A stretch of 64,000 nucleotides of DNA. Source: Kitasatospora sp. SUK 42 (GTDB lineage: Bacteria > Actinomycetota > Actinomycetes > Streptomycetales > Streptomycetaceae). How positions within the stretch are numbered: position 1 is the first letter of the stretch; each line of letters starts with the position of its first letter. Shown in pieces: positions 18,190 through 26,020 of the stretch. Below the pieces are notes generated by a model, which was given only the letters and a program-made list of their open reading frames with translations, was not told where the DNA came from and searched no databases. The DNA is taken from the NCBI RefSeq assembly GCF_015776785.2, contig NZ_LFMD02000003.1:1884753-1948752 (forward strand), in the 5' to 3' direction. The translations under genes were made by a program, and so were the position numbers.

Positions 18190-19235
18190 CACCCCGCCTC
18201 CGCACCCGCGTCGAACGCCCGCATCCGCAAGAGTCCGCGCCGCCTGCCACTGGAACCGACCGCCAAGCCGCGCGCCGCAGGGAACGGAGCCCGCAGGCCG
18301 CCCCCGGAGGCCCGAGGCGCCTCCAGCGCTCCCCGGGCCACAGACCGGACAATGCGGGCCGTCCACAGCACGCCCAACCCCTCCAGGACCGCCCCGGCCA
18401 CGAGGCAGCCCAGCCCGGCGGACGTGTGCAGCAGGACGTCCAACGGGCGGGCCCCGAGCGCGCCGCCCAGGAGCAACCCGGCACCCGGCAGGGCGGCCAG
18501 CACCGCGATCGTCGTCCGCGGCCCGGCCAACTCCCCGGCGATCTCCTCCGCCAACGCCCGCTCACCACGCAGCGCCTCCGCGACCCGGTCCAGCGCGGCC
18601 GCCAGCCCAGACCCGCCGTCGGAAGCGACCCGCCAGCAGGCCGCGATGGCCGCCGCCCCGCTACCGCCCGGCAGTTCGGCCAGCAGATGGAGCGCGGCGG
18701 GCACGTCCCCGCCATAGCGGCCCGCCGCCAGCCGGGCCACCGGCTCCTCACCGAGCCGGCGCAGCCCGTCCGGGTCCGCGGCGAGCCGCACCGTGACCAG
18801 GTGCAACGCCTGCTCCGGCGTCGAACCGCTGCGCAACTCCCCTGCCAGCGCGGCGCAGAGCTCCACCACGGCGGCCGCCCGCCGCCCTGCCTCCACCGCC
18901 AGACGCCGCCGCAGCCGCCACCGCCGCAGCGGCAGGACGGCCAGCCCGGCCGCAAGCACCGGAACCGGCGAGGCGGTGGCCTGCCCGGCAGCCAACCCGA
19001 CCGGCACGAGCAGCAGTTCAGGGGCCAGGACGCCCCGAACCCGCGCCCCGGCGCGCCCCGTCGTCACCGGACCCGGCCCGCCCGCCGGAGGCCCGCTGCC
19101 CGCCAGCATCAGCCCGGAACGCCGCCCACCCGGCAACTGCTCCTGCACCGCCCGCCACCCGACGGCCGCCAGCAGGAACAGCACCGCCACCCAGCAGAGT
19201 TCGAGTTGACTCTGCGTCACATCACCGATCGCCAT
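18189..19235 (-). CDS. tadB: Pilus assembly platform protein TadB
   Basis: 348 aa T2SS-F domain protein. An N-terminal membrane segment (WVAVLFLLAAVGW), two further hydrophobic segments, and the F-domain region VVELCAALAGELRSGSTPEQAL. ATG at 19235 was chosen because GGAGG lies eight bases upstream; an ATG at 19250 is also in frame. It is coupled to tadC by a TGATG overlap. A 48-aa open frame separates it from tadA. Confidence 0.83.
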   Translation of the reverse strand: MAIGDVTQSQLELCWVAVLFLLAAVGWRAVQEQLPGGRRSGLMLAGSGPPAGGPGPVTTGRAGARVRGVLAPELLLVPVGLAAGQATASPVPVLAAGLAVLPLRRWRLRRRLAVEAGRRAAAVVELCAALAGELRSGSTPEQALHLVTVRLAADPDGLRRLGEEPVARLAAGRYGGDVPAALHLLAELPGGSGAAAIAACWRVASDGGSGLAAALDRVAEALRGERALAEEIAGELAGPRTTIAVLAALPGAGLLLGGALGARPLDVLLHTSAGLGCLVAGAVLEGLGVLWTARIVRSVARGALEAPRASGGGLRAPFPAARGLAVGSSGRRRGLLRMRAFDAGAEAG

Positions 19236-19251
19236 GGCATCGACCTCCATG

Positions 19252-19398
19252 TCATCGCTCCTTCCTGCTCCACACCCCGAGCAGCGCCACCGCGCCCACC
19301 GCACACCCGCTCAGCAGCAGCACGAACCCGAGCTCCACCAACCGCAGCTCCCGCGCCGCCTGGCCCGCCGACGCCACCACCGCCGCCACCGCCCTCAC
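19252..19398 (-). CDS. 48-aa single-span membrane protein between tadA and tadB
   Basis: GTG at 19398 overlaps the tadA stop (GTGA), and the frame ends 16 bp before the tadB start, so it fills the gap exactly. The protein is VRAVAAVVASAGQAARELRL followed by one hydrophobic segment (VELGFVLLLSGCAVGAVALLGVW) and a basic end RKER. No family recognised. It could be a small Tad-platform subunit, or the N-terminal fragment of an ancestral longer tadB. The coupled geometry is the main support. Confidence 0.5.
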   Translation of the reverse strand: MRAVAAVVASAGQAARELRLVELGFVLLLSGCAVGAVALLGVWSRKER

Positions 19399-20744
19399 GG
19401 CGCCCCCGCCCCGGGCGGCACACCGAGCACCACCCCGCGCGAGGCCAGCAGCCCGACCAGCCGCTCCCAGCCCGCCCCGGGCACCATTCCGCCCGCCGTC
19501 GGGAAGGCCACCGCCGGAGTGGTCACGGCCAGCCCGTCGCGGTCCCCGGCCAGCGTGTGGACCTCCGCCACCCGGCGCCGCCCCGAGCCCGGATCCCGGA
19601 CCAGGTGCACCACCACGTCCAGCGCGGCCCGCAGTTGGCTGTGCAGCGCCGGCCGGTCGAGCCCCGCGAGCGAGCCCAGCGCCTCCAGCCGGACCGGCAC
19701 GTCCGCCGCCGTGTTGGCGTGGACGGTGCCGCAGCCGCCCTCGTGCCCGGTGTTGAGCGCGGCCAGCAGGTCCGAGACCTCGGCACCGCGCACCTCTCCG
19801 ATCACCAGCCGGTCCGGCCGCATCCGCAACGCCTGCCGGACGAGGTCCCGCAGGGTGAACTCGCCCAGGCCCTCCTGGTTGGGCGGTCTGCTCTGCAGCC
19901 GGACCACGTGCGGATGGGCCGGCCGCAGTTCGGCGGAGTCCTCGGCGATGACGATCCGCTCGTCCGGCCCGACCAGGCCGAGCAGCGCCGCGAGCAGGGT
20001 GGTCTTGCCCGAGCCCGTCCCACCGGAGACCAGCAGGGACAGCCGCGCCCGCACGATGCCGGCCAGCAGGTCGGCGCCCTCCGGCGGCAGTGCTCCGCCC
20101 GCCGCCAACTCGTCGAGCGTGAACGGCCGGGGCCGGCACACCCGCAGCGAGATGTGCGTGCAGCCCGCCGCGATCGGCGGCAGCACCGCGTGCAGCCTGG
20201 TGCCGTCCGGCAGCCGAGCGTCCACCCAGGGCCTGGCATCGTCCAAACGCCGTCCGGCCGCGGTGGCCAGCCGGTGGGCCAGCCGCCGCACCGCCTCGGC
20301 ATCGGCGAACCGGACTCCGGCGGCCCGGTGCAGGCCTCCGCCACGGTCGACCCACACCTCGTCCGGACCGTTCACCAGGACGTCCGTGACATCGGGCGCC
20401 GCCAGCAGCCGGTCCAGCGGGCCCGCGCCCACCAGTTCGGCGCGCAGCGAACGCACGGTGTCCAGCACCTCGTCCCCGCCGAGCGGCGGCCGGGTGGCCC
20501 GCAGCACCGCCGCGACCGAGCCCGCCGTCGGGGCGGCGCCCGACTCGGCCAGCCGCAGCCGTACCGCGTCCACCAGCTCGGCCGTCCGGGCCTCCCGGGC
20601 CGTCCGGCCGTACGGGCAGGGCCCGTGCTCGGCCTCCGGAGGCCCGCCGGGCGGCGGCACGCTCCTGAGCAGTCGGCGCTCCCGCGCACCGTCGCCCGGA
20701 CCCGGATCACCGCCCCGCAGAACCGTCCTACGCAGTCGGACCAT
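19395..20744 (-). CDS. tadA: Pilus assembly/secretion ATPase TadA (CpaF type)
   Basis: 449 aa secretion ATPase that powers Flp pilus assembly. Walker A is SGGTGSGKTTLL; an Asp-box-like IAEDSAEL, the stretch MRPDRLVIGEVRG (Walker B region) and TGHEGGCGTVHANT (His box) are all present. The N-terminal about 130 residues include VRLRLAESGAAPTAG and the DVTDVLVNGPDEVWVDR motif of the family. The ATG overlaps the upstream stop codon (TGATG), coupling it to the TadZ-like gene. Confidence 0.93.
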   Translation of the reverse strand: MVRLRRTVLRGGDPGPGDGARERRLLRSVPPPGGPPEAEHGPCPYGRTAREARTAELVDAVRLRLAESGAAPTAGSVAAVLRATRPPLGGDEVLDTVRSLRAELVGAGPLDRLLAAPDVTDVLVNGPDEVWVDRGGGLHRAAGVRFADAEAVRRLAHRLATAAGRRLDDARPWVDARLPDGTRLHAVLPPIAAGCTHISLRVCRPRPFTLDELAAGGALPPEGADLLAGIVRARLSLLVSGGTGSGKTTLLAALLGLVGPDERIVIAEDSAELRPAHPHVVRLQSRPPNQEGLGEFTLRDLVRQALRMRPDRLVIGEVRGAEVSDLLAALNTGHEGGCGTVHANTAADVPVRLEALGSLAGLDRPALHSQLRAALDVVVHLVRDPGSGRRRVAEVHTLAGDRDGLAVTTPAVAFPTAGGMVPGAGWERLVGLLASRGVVLGVPPGAGAP

Positions 20745-21868
20745 CAGTACACACCTCCTCCGACCGCCGACACCGGCGGCAGTACCTCGTTCAGGAAGGT
20801 CGCGCAGAAGCGCGCGAGCGGGCCGCTCTCCCGCATGCCCGGCGGGACGCCCTTCTCGACGTCCTCGGCCAGGCCCGGCTCCGGCTCCAACTCCCCCGCC
20901 AGCTCCAACCGCAGCCCGCGGGCGATCCGGTGTGCCGGGAGCCCGCCGACCCGCAGTGACCGCACCACGGCCCGGACGTCCCGCAGCCGCATCCGGGCCG
21001 CCGCCGCGACCCGGTCGGCGGCCGCCACCGCGCGCAGCTCGGCCGGGATCACCAGCAGGGCCAGGTCGGACTGCTCCAGCGCCTGCCCGGCGGCCGCGTC
21101 GAGATGGCGCGGTACGTCGAGCACCACCAGCCCGCCGCGCCGCCGGGAGGCGGCCAGCACGCTGCGCATGGCCTCCGGCGGCACCGTGAGGGTGTCGCCG
21201 CGGTCCCAGGACAGGCAGGACAGCGCGGAGAGCCGTCTGAGGGCCGGCAGCGCCCGGGCCAGGTCGGCTCCGCTCACCCGCCCGCGCGAACCGGCCAGGT
21301 CGGGCCAGCGCAGCCCGCGGGCCGTCTCGCCCCCGAGCAGGATGTCCAGGCCGCCGCCCAGCGGATCGCCGTCGATGAGCATGGTCCGCCGGCCCGTCCG
21401 CGCGGCCGTGACCGCGAGGGCACAGGCCAGCGTCGAGGCTCCGGCCCCGCCCCGGCCGCCGAGCACCGCGACGGTGACCGCCGGGGACTCGACGCCCTCG
21501 GCCGCGTCCGCGATCCGGTCCAGCAGCCAGGTCTCGGCGTCGGGCAGGAACAGCACGTGCTCGGCGCCGAGTCGGACCGCTCTGACCCACACCCCGGGGT
21601 CGTCCAGATCCAGCCCGAGGAGCAGCACGCCGCTGCGCCTGCCCAGCCCGGCGCAGCGCACCGCCTGGTCGTCCCCGACCAGGACCAGCGGGGCGCCCTC
21701 CCAGAGCTCGCGCGTCGGCGGCGCGCCCCTGATCAGTCTCGGCTCGGTGCCCGCCGCCGCGCAGACCCGCAGCAGGTGCTCGGCCAGGCCTTCGTCCTCG
21801 GTGACGATGAGCGGCCCAACGGCCCCGGGGCCCTCGGCGGTGACGTGACCGGCGATCGGCGTCGACAT
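20744..21868 (-). CDS. TadZ/CpaE-like (Ssd) localisation ATPase
   Basis: 374 aa. The N-terminal about 125 residues resemble a receiver-like domain; the C-terminal part is ParA/MinD-like. The P-loop reads GGRGGAGASTLA, without the lysine expected in a deviant Walker A motif; this form recurs in the actinobacterial 'helicase/secretion neighbourhood' CpaE-like proteins including mycobacterial Ssd. LIDGDPLGGGLDILLGG follows. It should position the Tad apparatus; Ssd is also implicated in septum regulation in mycobacteria. First gene of the leftward Tad operon, whose promoter must lie in the 727-bp region to the right. Confidence 0.85.
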   Translation of the reverse strand: MSTPIAGHVTAEGPGAVGPLIVTEDEGLAEHLLRVCAAAGTEPRLIRGAPPTRELWEGAPLVLVGDDQAVRCAGLGRRSGVLLLGLDLDDPGVWVRAVRLGAEHVLFLPDAETWLLDRIADAAEGVESPAVTVAVLGGRGGAGASTLACALAVTAARTGRRTMLIDGDPLGGGLDILLGGETARGLRWPDLAGSRGRVSGADLARALPALRRLSALSCLSWDRGDTLTVPPEAMRSVLAASRRRGGLVVLDVPRHLDAAAGQALEQSDLALLVIPAELRAVAAADRVAAAARMRLRDVRAVVRSLRVGGLPAHRIARGLRLELAGELEPEPGLAEDVEKGVPPGMRESGPLARFCATFLNEVLPPVSAVGGGVY

Positions 21869-22047
21869 GGTGGTCTCCCCTCTGCGCCGCCGGCCACCCA
21901 GGGCGGCCGCGACGCGCGTCGGACGGTTCCGACGGACGGCCGCCCGGCAGACCTCTTGAAGAAGGGGGATGAGGCCCTGCCCGGCGACCGCCGTCGACCA
22001 TCACGGTGGGGGGAGATCCGGATTACGTCATCCACGTTCCGATTGCC

Positions 22048-22073
22048 TGTGGATAACTCGCGGCTGTGGATAA
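22048..22073 (-). promoter_or_regulatory. Pair of perfect DnaA boxes (TTATCCACA)
   Basis: TGTGGATAA occurs at 22048-22056 and again at 22065-22073, same orientation, 17 bp apart, each preceded by C. Read on the minus strand each is TTATCCACA, the strongest general DnaA box; Streptomyces also favours TTGTCCACA. They lie about 180 bp upstream of the Tad operon start. They may regulate transcription or titrate DnaA. Confidence 0.6.
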
Positions 22074-22396
22074 AAACGTTCACCCGGGCGGGGGGCTATT
22101 CGGCGAAGAATTGACGAAACGAGGTCACGGAGATGAACCGGCGGCCCGTCCGGGCCCCGGTCGACCGCCCCTCCCGGACCCTGCTCGCCGGCTCCCGCGC
22201 ACCCCGCCCGAGCGGCCCGGCGGCGTCGATCGGAACCGGCCGCGCACAGCAGGCGGGTCATGAGCAAATGGCAACGCAGAGTGACGAAGGATGATGACCT
22301 GACCGAGCCGCCGACACCCCCTGTACACCGCCGAGAGGCGGTCGCGGAAGGCCTCACCGAGGGGCGTTCAAGCCCTGAAAATGGCCCCGGACGTGC

Positions 22397-22470
22397 GACG
22401 ACCCCCGCCGGGGGGGAGAGCGGGGGTCGTCTATCCACAGCCCGACTCGGGGGGGAGGAGCCGGACCGGG
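22397..22470 (-). ncRNA. 6C RNA
   Basis: On the minus strand two consecutive hairpins each carry a loop with seven consecutive C. The first (22464-22442) has a 7-bp stem CCGGCTC/GAGTCGG with one G-U pair and loop CTCCCCCCC. A 10-base linker GCTGTGGATA follows. The second (22431-22397) has a perfect 12-bp stem starting GACGACCCCCGC with loop TCTCCCCCCCG. Two stem-loops with at least six C in each loop define the 6C small RNA of actinobacteria. From memory the M. tuberculosis homologue (B11) lies between the Ssd gene and the same HAD gene on the same relative strand. The 5' end is estimated. 6C RNA is thought to act by pairing of its C-rich loops with G-rich mRNA. Confidence 0.87.
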
Positions 22471-22595
22471 TTAGCACGGTCGCGAACGATCCGTGACTTC
22501 CATGGTGTACCCGAGCGGCCAGAAACACAAACCCGCACGCCCACGAGTACGCCGAATGGCGGGGTGTTTTGTGGCGCCCTCTATCCTCGGTTCCC

Positions 22596-23495
22596 GTGGA
22601 CACCACCGAGAACGCCGACGACCACGCCGACGAGTCCCAGGGCGACACCACCGGGCCCGCGGAGCCGAGCACACCCACCCGCCCCCGGCCGGGCGGGCTG
22701 CGCACGGCCGCCTTCTTCGACCTCGACAAGACCATCATCGCCAAGTCGAGCGCGCTGGCCTTCAGCCGCCCGTTCTACCAGGGCGGTCTGATCAACCGTC
22801 GGGCCGTACTGCGGAGCGCGTACGCCCAGTTCGTCTTCCTGGTCGGCGGGGCGGACCACGACCAGATGGAGAAGATGCGCGAGTACCTCTCCGCGCTCAC
22901 CCGGGGCTGGAACGTCCAGCAGGTCCGCGAGATCGTCGCCGAGACCCTGCACAACCTGATCGATCCGATCATCTACGACGAGGCCGCCTCGCTGATCGAG
23001 CAGCACCACGCGGCCGGCCGGGACGTGGTGATCGTCAGCAGCTCCGGCTCCGAGGTGGTCGAGCCGATCGGCGCGCTGCTCGGCGCGGACCACGTGATCG
23101 CCACCCGGTTGAAGGTCGAGGACGGCTGCTACACCGGCGAGATCGAGTACTACGCCTACGCCGAGAACAAGGCCGCCGCGATCCGGGAGTTGGCCGAGTC
23201 GGAGGGCTACGACCTGGCCGAGTCCTACGCCTACAGCGATTCCTCGACCGACCTGCCGCTGCTGGAGGCGGTCGGCCACCCGTCGGCCGTGAACCCCGAC
23301 CGCGCACTGCGCAAGGAGGCGCAGGCCCGGGAGTGGCCGGTGCTGGTCTTCGACCGGCCGGTGCAACTTCGACGGCGGCTGCCCGAGTTCTCCGCGCCGA
23401 GCGGCTCGGTGCTGACCGCGGTGGCGGTCGGGACGGCGGCCGTGACCGCCGGGGCCATCTGGTACCTGGCCCGCAAGCGCCGCTCCACCCGCTGA
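22596..23495 (+). CDS. HAD-IB family hydrolase with C-terminal membrane anchor
   Basis: 299 aa. HAD motif I FFDLDKTII, motif II VIVSSSGSEVVEP, and motif III/IV region YSDSSTDLPLLEAVGHPSAV define a SerB-like HAD-IB phosphatase or phosphotransferase. A hydrophobic segment near the C-terminus (VAVGTAAVTAGAIWYLA) before RKRRSTR suggests membrane attachment. The first about 35 residues are acidic and Thr/Pro-rich. GTG at 22596 is preferred, although the ribosome-binding site is weak. Mycobacteria have the same gene next to ssd. The substrate is unknown. Confidence 0.87.
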   Translation: MDTTENADDHADESQGDTTGPAEPSTPTRPRPGGLRTAAFFDLDKTIIAKSSALAFSRPFYQGGLINRRAVLRSAYAQFVFLVGGADHDQMEKMREYLSALTRGWNVQQVREIVAETLHNLIDPIIYDEAASLIEQHHAAGRDVVIVSSSGSEVVEPIGALLGADHVIATRLKVEDGCYTGEIEYYAYAENKAAAIRELAESEGYDLAESYAYSDSSTDLPLLEAVGHPSAVNPDRALRKEAQAREWPVLVFDRPVQLRRRLPEFSAPSGSVLTAVAVGTAAVTAGAIWYLARKRRSTR

Positions 23496-23844
23496 GGTCC
23501 GGGGGCCGACACCCCCAGCGAAACGGGCAAATAGGTACGGACTTCTCTTTTCGGGTTCCCCTTTCGGCCGAAACGCGATACAAATGAAGCACGGCCCGCG
23601 AGACCCGGTCAGGACCGAAGAGGTCAAACCGACAACGCAGTTCAGGCCCCACGGACCGCGTGTACAGATAACCGAGCACCCACATGCAGCCGACCCGCTG
23701 TCGGGCCGCCGGACCAGACGAACGGGCAGGATCCCCGTCTGATCGGCACTTCCGGTGCATGCTTGGTCACCCGGTATCTGCACCAGCGGCGGCACCCAGC
23801 AGGATCAGGTGCCGCCGCATCTCCGTGTTCGCGGGCGTTCCCGC
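23496..23844. other. Intergenic region between convergent genes
   Basis: 349 bp between the HAD gene (rightward) and the Fic-like gene (leftward); no protein gene is convincing. Positions 23520-23590 are less GC-rich than their surroundings (GGCAAATAGG, TTCTCTTTTCGG, GATACAAATGAAG), which looks like a promoter or small-transcript region of unknown purpose. A terminator for the Fic-like gene is listed separately. Confidence 0.4.
23786..23818 (-). terminator. Terminator hairpin of the Fic-like gene
   Basis: Perfect 11-bp stem GCGGCGGCACC/GGTGCCGCCGC with an 11-base loop, 27 bases past the Fic-like stop codon. Confidence 0.72.
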
Positions 23845-24735
23845 TCAGACCATCCCGCGCTGCATCGCCTCGCAGACCGCGGTGCTCTCGCGCACGCCGA
23901 GTCGCAGCGCCCGGCCGCAGTGCGCGATCCAGGCCGCCATCCCCTCGGGCGTGCCCGCCAGGTAGCCCGCCAGGGCCCGCCGGTAGGCCTCGGTGCCCAG
24001 CTCCGCCAGGCCCACCTCGGCCGGACAGATCGACTTCGGGTCGAGCCCCTCGGCGATCAGCACGATCCGCTGGGCGGCCCGCGCGATCAGCCCGTTGTGG
24101 CTGCCGAACGGCCGCAGGGCGAGCAGCTCGCCGTGCACCACCGAGGCGACCACCAGCGCCGGCGTCCCCACGCCCTGCCCCTCCGCCCGGGCCACCAGCA
24201 GCCGGGAGAGCTGGTCCAGCCGGGCCCCGACCTCCTCCGCGTCCGGAGCGGGCGGCAGTACGGGCGGCGGCCCGGCCACCGCGTCGGCCTCGACGCCCTC
24301 CACCGGCTTGAGCTCCAGCGGGAACAGCTCCTCGGAGGCCTCCCCCGCGCGCCGCGGCCGACCGGCGGCCGGGTCGGCGTCGCCGACCGCGAGCAGGTGC
24401 AGCCGGGCCAGCACCTGCAGCGGCGAATGCCGCCAGACGCTGAGCAGCTGACCGGCCTCGGCGGCGATCCGCAGCGCCGCGCCCACCGTTCGGGCCTCGG
24501 CGTCCGCGCTGAAGTCGCTGCGTCGCCGGACCTCCTCCAGCGGCCAGTCGGCCCCGGCCAGGGCCGCCGAGGCGCGGGCGCCGCGCAGAGCGGACTCGGA
24601 GGTGACCTCGGCCGCGCGGCGGCGCATCACCCGGTGACCGTAGAGCCGGTCGACGGCCTTGCGCACCTCGGCCACCGCGTCGGGCACCCCGGGAAGCTGG
24701 GCCAGCGGGGCGAGGGGATCTGTTCCAGTGCTCAC
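23845..24735 (-). CDS. Fic/DOC-like protein with a degenerate active site
   Basis: 296 aa, helical, with the Fic core visible at about residues 195-225: VVHGELLALRPFGSHNGLIARAAQ aligns with the usual ...H-x-F-x-D/E-G-N-G-R-x-x-R loop. Here the catalytic histidine is Arg, the acidic residue is Ser and the first loop arginine is Leu, while Phe, Asn, Gly and the last Arg remain. AMP transfer by the normal mechanism is therefore doubtful. GTG start. It is a single gene with its own terminator, divergent from the CooC-like ATPase gene. Annotated relatives in streptomycetes are often called oxidoreductases without evidence. Confidence 0.7.
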   Translation of the reverse strand: MSTGTDPLAPLAQLPGVPDAVAEVRKAVDRLYGHRVMRRRAAEVTSESALRGARASAALAGADWPLEEVRRRSDFSADAEARTVGAALRIAAEAGQLLSVWRHSPLQVLARLHLLAVGDADPAAGRPRRAGEASEELFPLELKPVEGVEADAVAGPPPVLPPAPDAEEVGARLDQLSRLLVARAEGQGVGTPALVVASVVHGELLALRPFGSHNGLIARAAQRIVLIAEGLDPKSICPAEVGLAELGTEAYRRALAGYLAGTPEGMAAWIAHCGRALRLGVRESTAVCEAMQRGMV

Positions 24736-24861
24736 CTACCCGAGAGTAATGAACGAGCCGCCCCTCCCGGAACAGCAACCCCGCATCACCCGTTAGAGGC
24801 AATCCTCACTTCCCTCCCGCGGCGGGCCCCGAGCCACGGCTAGCATGGCCGCTATCGGAGA

Positions 24862-24876
24862 CGATAACGATTTCCA
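24862..24876. promoter_or_regulatory. AT-rich candidate metal-regulator box
   Basis: CGATAACGATTTCCA lies in a small AT-rich island 77 bp upstream of the CooC-like ATPase start. It resembles the Zur-type 7-1-7 motif (TGATAATGATTTTCA-like) of streptomycetes but the two half-sites are only partly palindromic here. Confidence 0.3.
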
Positions 24877-24952
24877 ATTAGGGGTCGCGACACGCGCGCC
24901 CCTGAGCACGCGGCCCACCCCCAGGGCCCAGAGCGAGAGCCGGAGCCCCCAG

Positions 24953-25960
24953 ATGAAGATCGCCTTCGTCGGCAAGGGCGGCAGCGGGAAGACCACGCTG
25001 TCCGCACTGTTCATCCGCCACCTGGCCGCCACCGGCCGCCCGGTCATCGCCGTCGACGCCGACATCAACCAGCATCTCGGCCCCGCCCTCGGACTGACGG
25101 ACGCTCAGGCCGCCGGACTGCCCTCGCTCGGCGCGCACCTTCCGGAGGTCAAGGAGTACCTGCGCGGCGCCAACCCGCTGATCCGTTCGGCGGACGAGAT
25201 GATCAAAACCACGCCGCCCGGCCGGGGTTCGCGCCTGCTGCGGATCGTCGAGGAGAACCCGGTCTACGCCGCCTGCGCCCGCCCGATCGCGCTGGACGAG
25301 GGCTCGGTCCGGCTGCTGGCGACCGGCGCGTTCACCGAGGAGGACCTCGGAGTGGCCTGCTACCACTCCAAGGTCGGCGCGGTGGAGCTGCTGCTCAACC
25401 ACCTGCTGGACGGCCCGGACGAGTACCTGGTCACCGACATGACCGCGGGCTCCGACTCCTTCGCCTCCGGCCTCTTCACCCGCTTCGACCTGACCTTCCT
25501 AATCGCCGAGCCGACTCGCAAGGGCGTCTCGGTCTACCGTCAGTACAAGGACTACGCCCGTGACTTCGGCGTCCAGCTGCGGGTGATCGGCAACAAGGTG
25601 CAGGGCCCGGACGACCTGGCGTTCCTGCGCCGCGAGGTCGGCGACGACCTGCTCACCACCTTCGGGCAGTCGGACTGGGTACGCCGCCTGGAGCAGGGCG
25701 CCGAGCCGCCGCTGAAGTCCCTGGAGCCGGCCAACCGGGCGGTGCTGGAGCAACTGCGGACCGAGGCCGAGGCCGCGTACGGGCTCCGGGACGCGCACCG
25801 CTACACCGAGCAGGCGGTCCTCTTCCACCGGCGCAACGCGGAGAGCTGGGCCAACGCCAAGGTCGGAATCGACCTCGCGACCCAGGTGGACGAGGGTTTC
25901 GTACTGGGCGAGTCGGCGTTCGGGAGCGAGCGGGCCGCCCCTGCCGGAGCCACCGCCTGA
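24953..25960 (+). CDS. CooC/MinD-like P-loop ATPase
   Basis: 335 aa SIMIBI-class NTPase. The N-terminus MKIAFVGKGGSGKTTLSAL is a deviant Walker A as in CooC nickel-insertion ATPases; VIAVDADINQHLG follows at the switch region, then EYLVTDMTAGSDS. ATG at 24953 has GGAG seven bases upstream; longer in-frame starts give unrelated sequence. CooC relatives load metal into carbon monoxide dehydrogenase, but no such enzyme is in the window, so its client is unknown. A strong terminator follows at 25981. Confidence 0.82.
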   Translation: MKIAFVGKGGSGKTTLSALFIRHLAATGRPVIAVDADINQHLGPALGLTDAQAAGLPSLGAHLPEVKEYLRGANPLIRSADEMIKTTPPGRGSRLLRIVEENPVYAACARPIALDEGSVRLLATGAFTEEDLGVACYHSKVGAVELLLNHLLDGPDEYLVTDMTAGSDSFASGLFTRFDLTFLIAEPTRKGVSVYRQYKDYARDFGVQLRVIGNKVQGPDDLAFLRREVGDDLLTTFGQSDWVRRLEQGAEPPLKSLEPANRAVLEQLRTEAEAAYGLRDAHRYTEQAVLFHRRNAESWANAKVGIDLATQVDEGFVLGESAFGSERAAPAGATA

Positions 25961-25980
25961 CACTCCGCCACGGACCGGAC

Positions 25981-26020
25981 GGGCCGCGGCCTCCCCTTCA
26001 CCCCGGGGAGGCCGCGGCCC
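25981..26020 (+). terminator. Strong terminator after the CooC-like gene
   Basis: Perfect 16-bp stem (GGGCCGCGGCCTCCCC and its complement) with an 8-base loop, 20 bases past the stop codon. Confidence 0.9.

Larger units (their letters stand above)
21869..22595. promoter_or_regulatory. 727-bp divergent intergenic region (Tad operon / HAD hydrolase)
   Basis: Holds two perfect DnaA boxes (22048-22056 and 22065-22073) and a 6C RNA on the minus strand (about 22397-22470). No protein gene is convincing: the open frames here have poor third-position G/C bias. The promoters of the Tad operon and of the HAD gene should both be in this stretch. Confidence 0.6.

Noticed and set aside
17706..21848. Plus-strand open frame of about 1380 codons opposite the Tad genes
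   Set aside because: Antisense to clearly recognisable tadA, tadB, tadC and the TadZ-like gene; low-complexity Pro/Arg/Ala translation.
22260..22496. 78-codon open frame on the plus strand upstream of the HAD gene
   Set aside because: Poor third-position G/C bias and it lies opposite the 6C RNA, whose hairpins explain the sequence constraint.
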